Origin: Clostridium sp. CAG:590
GTDB lineage: Bacteria > Bacillota > Clostridia > Lachnospirales > Lachnospiraceae
NCBI GenBank assembly: GCA_000431135.1
Contig: HF987767.1
Span: 1-8,563 of the forward strand
Direction: 5' to 3'
Length of the DNA: 8,563 nucleotides
Shown: piece by piece, positions 1-5,826 of the stretch
Layout: each line of letters starts with the position of its first letter
How positions within the stretch are numbered: position 1 is the first letter of the stretch
The notes under the pieces: generated by a model
Database searches by the model: none
What the model was told of the DNA's origin: nothing
What the model saw: only the letters and a program-made list of their open reading frames with translations
Made by a program: the position numbers and the translations under genes

Positions 1-20
1 ATACGGCAGACCACCTGCTT

Positions 21-1688
21 TTAATTGGTTTCTAACAGAATCACTGTCTGATATCCCTCCAGGCAAATTCTGTTTCCATCCAAAGTAATATGATCCATAT
101 TATTGAGTAATATACTTTCCGGTTTCACCGGCAGCACCAACTCCCTATCCTGTCTCTGATAATTGGACAGGAGCAAAGCCCTTCTTCCCTCCCCTATACG
201 ATAGTATGCGATCACATTATCTACATTTTCATAAAGCGGCTCAAACTTTCCTTCCACAAATATATCCTCGTAATCCGGATCCTTACGCAGCCGGATCATC
301 TTCTGATAAAACTGTAATACGGAATGCTCATCCGCCAACTGCTCTCTGGCATTGATCCGCTTATAATTCGGGTTGATTCCAAACCACGGGGAACCATTTG
401 TAAAACCTGCATTGATGTCATCCGACCATTGCATCGGAGTTCTCGCATTATCCCTGCTATACCGTGCCGCACAGCGGAACGCCTCCTCTTCTGACAGACC
501 GGCCTCCAATGCTACCTTGTAATCATTGATCGTTGATACATCCTCTATCTCCGACAGATCCTGAAACGGACAATTCTCCATACCTATTTCCTGTCCCTGA
601 TATATGACCGGAATTCCTTTCAGGAAAAAATATACTGCAGCTAACGCCTTTTTGCTGGCATCACACAGATCTCCTTCCGGAATATATCGGGAGACGCCCC
701 GCATCTCATCATGGTTTTCAATAATATTGGTTAACAGCCCGATGGATTCCATTCTTTTTTGTGATGCAAATATAGTCTCCTTATAGTCTTTCGGAGTAAC
801 CTCTGCATACTCATAACACACATCTGCTTTTCCGATCAGTTCAGGACCAAAGTCAAACATAGTAGAAAAATATCCATCTGTTCCGACAAAATCTTCTAAT
901 TCACTTTCCTTTTCATGAAAGACCTCGCCTACTGTAAATGCATCATATTTCTCAAAGGTTTCTTTCTTCATCTCTCTTAGAAAATCACCAATTCCTTCTG
1001 ATGCCTGTACCACATTTAATATGGAGGCCATACCATCTTCCCGGTCTGCCTCATAGTTATGAAACGGCAGATCCTTTTTAATATTCATAATGGCATCTAT
1101 CCGGAAACCTGCCACACCGCGTTTGAGCCACCAGTCAATCATATAATAAACTTCCTTACGGAGGAACGGATTCTCCCAATTCAGATCCGGCTGTCTTTTA
1201 TGAAAGGAATGATAATACAGATAATCCGGGTTACCCGGCAGTTCATCCCACACGCTTCCCCCGAAATACCCTCTGACATTTGACGGTATTCCATCTTTTT
1301 TGGGTACTATATAGAAATATTTTCCATATATTGATAGTGGATCCCTACATGCTTTCTTAAACCATATATGTTCATCCGAGCAATGATTGACTACCAGATC
1401 CATGATCAGATACATATTCCTCTTTTCCATCTCTCTCAAAAGATAGTCCATATCCCGAATCGTACCAAATGCCGGATGAATACTCTGATAATCGGATATA
1501 TCATATCCCTGATCCACAAACGGAGAGGCATACACCGGTGACAGCCAGATAATGTCTACCCCTAATTCCTTTAAATAATCCAGTCTCTCTACAATCCCCT
1601 GAATATCTCCTATTCCATCTCCATTGGAATCATTAAAGCTTTTCGGCCATATTTGATATATTATTTTATCTTTCCACCATTGACTCAT
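21..1688 (-). CDS. GH13 alpha-glucosidase (oligo-1,6-glucosidase / maltase family, GH13_31-like)
   Basis: A 555-residue cytoplasmic glycoside hydrolase that should release glucose from the non-reducing end of short malto- or isomalto-oligosaccharides. The N-terminus (YQIWPKSF, then SNGDGIGDI at 21-29) is typical of this family, and the length is close to the usual ~560. The four GH13 regions are visible: DLVVNH at 97-102; GFRIDA at 194-199 with nucleophile D198; FTVGEVF with acid/base E255; and ENHDE with D327. IYQGQEIGM at 362-370 replaces the commoner QGEEIGM. A small C-terminal beta domain follows from about residue 480. There is no signal peptide. The ATG start has AGAGGA nine bases upstream and an in-frame stop shortly before it, so no longer start is possible. 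Substrate cannot be fixed by sequence. Alanine after the nucleophile favours alpha-1,4 linkages, and trehalose-6-phosphate hydrolase is a less likely alternative. The gene's start overlaps the tail of a broken GGDEF gene. Confidence 0.93.
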   Translation of the reverse strand: MSQWWKDKIIYQIWPKSFNDSNGDGIGDIQGIVERLDYLKELGVDIIWLSPVYASPFVDQGYDISDYQSIHPAFGTIRDMDYLLREMEKRNMYLIMDLVVNHCSDEHIWFKKACRDPLSIYGKYFYIVPKKDGIPSNVRGYFGGSVWDELPGNPDYLYYHSFHKRQPDLNWENPFLRKEVYYMIDWWLKRGVAGFRIDAIMNIKKDLPFHNYEADREDGMASILNVVQASEGIGDFLREMKKETFEKYDAFTVGEVFHEKESELEDFVGTDGYFSTMFDFGPELIGKADVCYEYAEVTPKDYKETIFASQKRMESIGLLTNIIENHDEMRGVSRYIPEGDLCDASKKALAAVYFFLKGIPVIYQGQEIGMENCPFQDLSEIEDVSTINDYKVALEAGLSEEEAFRCAARYSRDNARTPMQWSDDINAGFTNGSPWFGINPNYKRINAREQLADEHSVLQFYQKMIRLRKDPDYEDIFVEGKFEPLYENVDNVIAYYRIGEGRRALLLSNYQRQDRELVLPVKPESILLNNMDHITLDGNRICLEGYQTVILLETN

Positions 1689-1770
1689 TTTTCTTTTTCC
1701 TCTTATTCTTGTACATAACCTGATCTACCATGTTAAGGTACTCTTGTAATGTTATATTATTGTCTGTATC
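1666..1770 (-). pseudogene. C-terminal remnant of a GGDEF (diguanylate cyclase-type) domain
   Basis: Reading the minus strand in the frame whose codons begin at 1770, 1767 and so on gives an uninterrupted run of about 35 codons ending at TAA 1668-1666. It contains ITLQEYLNMVDQVMYKNK followed by a basic RKKK tail. This matches the usual end of GGDEF domains: a helix with AD-x-x-MY, then K-x-K and basic residues. The GG(D/E)EF catalytic loop and the rest of the domain are absent, and no start codon or RBS belongs to this frame. It lies one frame away from the sensor remnant just upstream, as expected if an internal deletion joined the two. The stop is 23 bases inside the GH13 gene, so the ancestral gene probably overlapped and was co-transcribed with the glucosidase. 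Identification rests on motif memory, not a search. Confidence 0.6.
1698..1703 (-). promoter_or_regulatory. Ribosome binding site of the GH13 gene
   Basis: AGAGGA on the minus strand lies nine bases before the ATG at 1688, in a purine-rich stretch. It lies inside the coding remnant of the GGDEF tail, so the enzyme would originally have been translated from within the end of the upstream gene. I see no convincing promoter immediately upstream. Confidence 0.6.
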
Positions 1771-1940
1771 TGATACATGTCCCAAAGCACACGGTTCAAC
1801 AGGCTCTGGATGTCATAAAAATACGGATTATCATATAGAAATTTACCGTTAAACAGTATGGTAAAACCAATCGTGCGATTCCGGTAATGAAGCGGTGTGA
1901 ACATGCACACATCCTTACAGAATAACGGAAGCCCGTGCAT
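1752..1940 (-). pseudogene. Remnant of a periplasmic-binding-protein-like (LacI-type) sensor domain
   Basis: An open stretch with FTPLHYRNRTIGF, then NGKFLYDNPYFYDIQSLL and a final LWDMYQ. This resembles the last strands and helix of the sugar-sensor domain found in front of GGDEF or AraC output domains in Lachnospiraceae regulators. Only about 55 family-like residues remain of a domain that normally exceeds 250. The nominal ATG at 1940 has no Shine-Dalgarno sequence, and codons upstream of about 1922 do not look like the family, so I read it as a fragment and not a 62-residue gene. It stops at 1752 just after the frame junction with the GGDEF tail. Together the two pieces look like one gene with both its front and its GGDEF core deleted. 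A small expressed protein is a possible but unlikely alternative. Confidence 0.55.
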
Positions 1941-2083
1941 TACTGGGTAATACCACGGACTCCATTCTCGACATCTCTTTACAATGTGGGTTTTCTAATC
2001 TGTCAAACTTTAACCGCATGTTCAAGAAAAAATACGGCATCACACCCCGACAGATGCGAAAACAACAGCTTAACAAAATGTGA
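1916..2083 (+). pseudogene. C-terminal helix-turn-helix remnant of an AraC/XylS-family regulator
   Basis: The plus strand in the frame ending at TGA 2081-2083 encodes YRITEARALLGNT, then SILDISLQCGFSNLSNF, then NRMFKKKYGITPRQMRK. This is the classic AraC family signature: a recognition-helix region I-x-x-I-(S/A)-x-x-x-GF-x-(S/N)-x-x-F-x-x-x-F-K-K-x-x-G-x-(T/S)-P. Only about 55 residues survive of a DNA-binding domain of about 100, and the effector domain is gone. The frame closes at a TGA (1898-1900), and there is no start codon with an RBS. It lies head-to-head with the sensor remnant on the opposite strand, the family-like residues of the two meeting at about 1916-1922. They therefore come either from two different genes or from one gene rearranged by inversion. 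It converges on ileS. It is not expected to be functional. Confidence 0.75.
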
Positions 2084-2121
2084 ATGACACATCTCGAACT
2101 GCTTACATCATGCAGGATTGC

Positions 2122-5100
2122 TTAGTTTTTCTCAACACCGAGATCAACCTTTTCCCCATTAATGTTCCAGTTCTTAGTGTATCCCTTTACTTCACCGTAT
2201 TGAACATCCGTTGCAAGAACATCATGGAAGATTGTCTCTTCGTTACGTTTCATGATCTCTGCAACTTTGTCATTATTTGCAACAGAAATCGTAATCTTAT
2301 CCATTACCTCGAAACCTGCCTCTTTACGCATGGTCTGAACCTTGGAAATGATCTCACGCACAAATCCCTCTTCTAAGAGTTCCTCTGTCAACTGAATGTC
2401 TAAGACAACGGTCACAACCGCATCTGCCTCGGTTACATAATCGTCTGACTTTGCAGTCTCGATCAACAAATCTTCCTCTGCAAGACTTACTTCCGTTCCA
2501 TCTGCCTCAAACTTCAATGCACCCTCTGTCTTTAATGTGTTCATGGCCTCTCTGCCATTTACATTTGACAGATAATCCCGGATTGCATTCAAATGCTTAC
2601 CATACTTTGGTCCAACTGTCTTTAACTGTGGTTTGAACACATAATCACTGAATTCCGATACATCATCCTTAAAGGTAACTGCCTTCACATTCAACTCATC
2701 TTCGATGATTTCTTTATAGAAATCAGAAAGTGCTTTGTTTGCCTTCACATACATATTACCGATCGGCTGACGATTCTTGATGTTGGCACTATTTCTTGCG
2801 GCACGTCCGAGTACAACAATCTTCAGTACCTCATCCATATCATTTTCCAATTCTGTGTCAATCATCTTCTCGTCTACTGCCGGGAAGTCACAAAGATGAA
2901 TACTTTCCGGTGCAGTCTTATCCACACTTCTTACTAAATTCTGGTAAATATCCTCTGTCATAAACGGAATCATTGGTGCAGCCGCCTTACAGATTGTAAC
3001 AAGTGCCGTATACAATGTCATATATGCATTGATCTTATCCTGCTCCATTCCTTTTGCCCAGAAACGCTCACGGGAACGACGTACATACCAGTTACTCATA
3101 TCATCTACAAACTCAGATAATGCTCTTGCTGCTTCCGGAATTCTGTAATTGCCCAGATTCTCATCGGTTGTCTTTACTGCTGTATTCAACTTAGACAACA
3201 GCCATTTATCCATAACGGCAAGTTTGTCATACTCTAAACTGTATTGTGTCGGGTCAAAGTTATCAATGTTCGCATACAATACATAGAATGCATACGTATT
3301 CCATAATGTACCCATGAACTTACGCTGACCTTCCAATACCGCATCTTCATGGAAACGATTTGGCAGCCATGGAGCAGAGTTTGTATAGAAATACCAACGA
3401 ATCGCATCTGCACCATACTTGTTCAATGCCTCCATCGGATCAACCGCATTACCCTTAGACTTACTCATCTTCTGTCCGTCTTTGTCCTGAACATGTCCTA
3501 ATACAATAACATTCTTATAAGGTGCTTCATTAAAGATCAATGTTGAGATTGCCATCAGAGAATAGAACCATCCTCTTGTCTGGTCAACTGCCTCTGAAAT
3601 GAAGTCTGCCGGGAAGTTCTCCTTGAAAATGTCTTCATTCTCAAATGGATAATGCCACTGTGCAAACGGCATAGAACCGGAATCGAACCAACAGTCAATT
3701 ACTTCCGGTACACGATGCATCTCTTTTCCACAATCCGGACATTTGATCGTTACTGCATCAATATATGGGCGATGTAATTCAATGTCATCCGGGCAGTTAT
3801 CACTCATTTCTTTCAGTTCTGCGATAGAACCAATTGCATGACGCTTACCACATTCACATTCCCAGATATTCAACGGAGTACCCCAGTAACGGTTACGGGA
3901 AAGTCCCCAATCCTGTACATTCTTAAGCCAATCACCAAAACGTCCTTTACCGATCGACTCAGGAATCCAGTTAACTTTATTATTGTTCGCAACCAGGTCG
4001 TCACGAACTGCTGTCATCTTAATGAACCAGGTATCTCTTGCATAGTAGATCAGTGGTGTATCACATCTCCAGCAGAATGGATAATCATGTTCAAACTTCG
4101 GTGCATCAAACAATAATCCCTTGCTATCAAGATCTACCAATACCTTTGGATCTGCATCTTTTACAAACATGCCGGCAAAAGGTGTCTCCTCTGTCAAGTC
4201 ACCTTTACCATCTACGAATTGAACAAATGGAAGATCATAATTTCTTCCCACGTTTGCATCATCCTCACCAAATGCAGGTGCAATATGAACGATACCGGTA
4301 CCATCTGTCATCGTTACATAATTATCACAGGTAATGAAGAATCCCTTCTTATGCTGTTTATCTGCTACTTCTTTTGCACATGCGTATAACGGCTCGTATT
4401 CTTTGTTCTCAAGATCACTACCCACATATGTCTCTAATACTTCATAAGCAGGAGTACCATTTTCTTTGTCTGCCAGCTTACCAAGCACGGTATCTAACAG
4501 TGCCTGTGCCATATAATAGGTATATCCATCTGCAGCCTTTACCTTGCAATACGTCTCATTTGGATTCACACAAAGTGCTACGTTTGATGGAAGCGTCCAA
4601 GGTGTAGTCGTCCATGCAAGGAAATATGCATCCTCTCCAACGACCTTGAAACGGACAATCGCAGAACGTTCTTTTACTGCCTTATATCCCTGTGCTACTT
4701 CGTGAGAAGATAACGGAGTACCGCAACGTGGACAATACGGAACGATCTTGAATCCTTTATATAATAAACCTTTGTCCCAGATCTTCTTAAGTGCCCACCA
4801 CTCAGACTCGATAAAATCATTGTGATATGTTACATATGGATCATCCATATCTGCCCAGAAACCAACCTTGCCGGAGAACTCCTCCCACATTCCTTTGTAT
4901 TTCCATACAGATTCCTTACATTTTGTAATAAATGGATCTAATCCATATTCCTCGATCTGTTCCTTGCCATCAATACCCAATAACTTCTCAACCTCTAACT
5001 CAACCGGAAGTCCATGTGTATCCCATCCTGCCTTACGAATGATCTTGTGTCCCTTCATGGTCTGATATCTCGGAATCATATCCTTGATAACACGGGTTAA

Positions 5101-5277
5101 TACATGACCGATGTGTGGCTTACCATTTGCAGTAGGAGGTCCATCATAAAATGTATATACCGGGCACCCTTCCTTTTCTTCGATTGATTCTTCAAAAATC
5201 TTGTTCTTGTTCCAGAAGTCTAACGTCTTCTGTTCACGTTCTACGAAATTCATGTTGTTAGAAACTTTTTCGTACAT
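2122..5277 (-). CDS. ileS: Isoleucyl-tRNA synthetase, type 2 (long form)
   Basis: Cytoplasmic class I aminoacyl-tRNA synthetase that attaches isoleucine to tRNA-Ile and hydrolyses mischarged Val-tRNA-Ile. At 1051 residues it is longer than the ~920-residue bacterial type 1 enzyme. HIGH is at 55-58 in PPTANGKPHIGH and KMSKS at 603-607. The inserted CP1 editing domain shows AWTTTPWTLPSN (221-232) and GTGIVHIAPAFGEDD (326-340); the APAFGEDD form is typical of type 2/eukaryotic-like enzymes. Cysteine pairs CPRC (182-185) and CWRC (402-405), and CEC and CPDC (474-516), are candidate metal sites. The anticodon-binding domain contains NWYVRRSRERFW (728-739). The ATG at 5277 has AAAGGA nine bases upstream. 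The internal ATG eight codons later has no RBS, so I keep the longer form. Transcription is controlled by the T-box leader directly upstream. Intrinsic mupirocin tolerance is expected from the type but not shown. Confidence 0.97.
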   Translation of the reverse strand: MYEKVSNNMNFVEREQKTLDFWNKNKIFEESIEEKEGCPVYTFYDGPPTANGKPHIGHVLTRVIKDMIPRYQTMKGHKIIRKAGWDTHGLPVELEVEKLLGIDGKEQIEEYGLDPFITKCKESVWKYKGMWEEFSGKVGFWADMDDPYVTYHNDFIESEWWALKKIWDKGLLYKGFKIVPYCPRCGTPLSSHEVAQGYKAVKERSAIVRFKVVGEDAYFLAWTTTPWTLPSNVALCVNPNETYCKVKAADGYTYYMAQALLDTVLGKLADKENGTPAYEVLETYVGSDLENKEYEPLYACAKEVADKQHKKGFFITCDNYVTMTDGTGIVHIAPAFGEDDANVGRNYDLPFVQFVDGKGDLTEETPFAGMFVKDADPKVLVDLDSKGLLFDAPKFEHDYPFCWRCDTPLIYYARDTWFIKMTAVRDDLVANNNKVNWIPESIGKGRFGDWLKNVQDWGLSRNRYWGTPLNIWECECGKRHAIGSIAELKEMSDNCPDDIELHRPYIDAVTIKCPDCGKEMHRVPEVIDCWFDSGSMPFAQWHYPFENEDIFKENFPADFISEAVDQTRGWFYSLMAISTLIFNEAPYKNVIVLGHVQDKDGQKMSKSKGNAVDPMEALNKYGADAIRWYFYTNSAPWLPNRFHEDAVLEGQRKFMGTLWNTYAFYVLYANIDNFDPTQYSLEYDKLAVMDKWLLSKLNTAVKTTDENLGNYRIPEAARALSEFVDDMSNWYVRRSRERFWAKGMEQDKINAYMTLYTALVTICKAAAPMIPFMTEDIYQNLVRSVDKTAPESIHLCDFPAVDEKMIDTELENDMDEVLKIVVLGRAARNSANIKNRQPIGNMYVKANKALSDFYKEIIEDELNVKAVTFKDDVSEFSDYVFKPQLKTVGPKYGKHLNAIRDYLSNVNGREAMNTLKTEGALKFEADGTEVSLAEEDLLIETAKSDDYVTEADAVVTVVLDIQLTEELLEEGFVREIISKVQTMRKEAGFEVMDKITISVANNDKVAEIMKRNEETIFHDVLATDVQYGEVKGYTKNWNINGEKVDLGVEKN

Positions 5278-5286
5278 CTCATTCCA

Positions 5287-5292
5287 TCCTTT
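5287..5292 (-). promoter_or_regulatory. Ribosome binding site of ileS
   Basis: AAAGGA with a nine-base spacer to the ATG at 5277. It decides in favour of this start over the ATG at residue 9, which is preceded by pyrimidine-rich coding sequence without an SD match. Confidence 0.65.
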
Positions 5293-5340
5293 CTTTTCTG
5301 TCTGCTAACAGATCAATGAGCCGCTCCGGACTCTTTCAAA

Positions 5341-5385
5341 TAAAAAATAAAAGCCCTTCTCATCCGCATCAGGACGAAAAGGGCT
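5341..5385 (-). terminator. T-box-controlled intrinsic terminator in the ileS leader
   Basis: On the minus strand AGCCCTTTTCGTCC pairs with GGATGAGAAGGGCT. This gives 14 continuous pairs with two G-T (G-U in RNA) wobbles around a six-base loop, followed by TTTATTTTTT. The 5' arm includes CGTCCT (5376-5371), the sequence expected to pair with the T-box in the competing antiterminator, so the two folds exclude each other. Confidence 0.92.
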
Positions 5386-5542
5386 ACAATTCGCTATACC
5401 ACCTAATACATTATACGTGAATGAAATATCTTGTTTCAGTGAATACTCTGTACGATCTTCCATTCATTATACATGGTTTCTGTAACGGGAAACAACCGTT
5501 GAATCCTACTTAGAATATCTGTTCAGTTCACAACTCCGGAGT

Positions 5543-5545
5543 GAT
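5543..5545 (-). promoter_or_regulatory. Specifier codon ATC of the T-box
   Basis: The ATC triplet lies in GAATATCACTCC on the 3' side of stem I, just after a GAA that fits the S-turn partner of AGTA. Isoleucine agrees with the downstream gene. Confidence 0.75.
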
Positions 5546-5671
5546 ATTCCCTTTCTCCCTTACTTCCATCTGCCTTGCACCATCGCAGACTCGCTTGTCA
5601 AAATGCTATTCATTCCAACGGTTTCTAAGAGAAGGTACTGTCTCCTTCGATGTCTTTACACAACTATGTTT

Positions 5672-5700
5672 TTTATAGCATTTTCACACATTCTTGTCAA
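5672..5700 (-). promoter_or_regulatory. Sigma-A promoter of the ileS T-box transcript
   Basis: A perfect -35 TTGACA (5700-5695), a 17-base spacer, and TATAAA as -10 (5677-5672) preceded by TGC, giving an extended -10. Transcription should begin near 5665, immediately before the T-box stem I. Confidence 0.9.
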
Positions 5701-5761
5701 GTATAAGACAACGTTTTATTCGAATTTAAATGGCATTTAGAAAGTTTTAAGATTTACAACA

Positions 5762-5790
5762 TTTACTAAATTCTTCAATTGTGATACACT
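5762..5790 (+). promoter_or_regulatory. Probable sigma-A promoter of the pncB operon
   Basis: TTTACT (5762-5767), a 17-base spacer and TACACT (5785-5790) with an upstream TG (5782-5783) that makes an extended -10. Each hexamer matches four of six consensus bases. The start would lie near 5797, about 30 bases before the gene. It is divergent from the ileS promoter, with about 60 bases between the two -35 elements. Confidence 0.55.
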
Positions 5791-5826
5791 AACCATTGGA
5801 ATTGTTTAAAAAAGGAGGCACCCTCT

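Larger units (their letters stand above)
5341..5665 (-). ncRNA. T-box riboswitch (isoleucine) upstream of ileS
   Basis: An untranslated leader of roughly 325 nt that senses the charging state of tRNA-Ile. In 5'-3' order on the minus strand: stem I opens with an AGTA element near 5640. Its distal part carries GCGATGGTGCAAGGCAG, matching the conserved AG-bulge and distal-loop sequences. Its returning strand contains GAATATCACTCC, in which ATC (5545-5543) lies where the specifier codon belongs and is an isoleucine codon. A stem II/III region with CCCGTTACAG follows. The T-box AGGTGGTATAGCG is at 5404-5392; its TGGT (5401-5398) would pair with the ACCA end of tRNA-Ile. The terminator comes last. 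Uncharged tRNA-Ile should stabilise the antiterminator and allow ileS transcription. The 5' end is estimated from the promoter. Confidence 0.93.

Noticed and set aside
604..1283. Plus-strand open frames opposite the GH13 gene
   Set aside because: Antisense shadows of a complete enzyme gene without RBS or recognisable motifs.
1752..1940. An intact 62-residue hypothetical gene
   Set aside because: No RBS, family-like sequence begins mid-domain, and the reading frame breaks into a GGDEF tail; a relic explains it better.
2023..2056. GCATC...GATGC followed by T-rich sequence on minus as a possible ileS terminator
   Set aside because: Only five pairs around an 11-base loop and a spaced T-run; the bases are explained by the AraC fragment coding on the other strand.
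2080..4607. Several plus-strand open frames of 60-98 codons opposite ileS
   Set aside because: They lie wholly antisense to a complete, motif-rich ileS, have no RBS, and their translations show no family resemblance.
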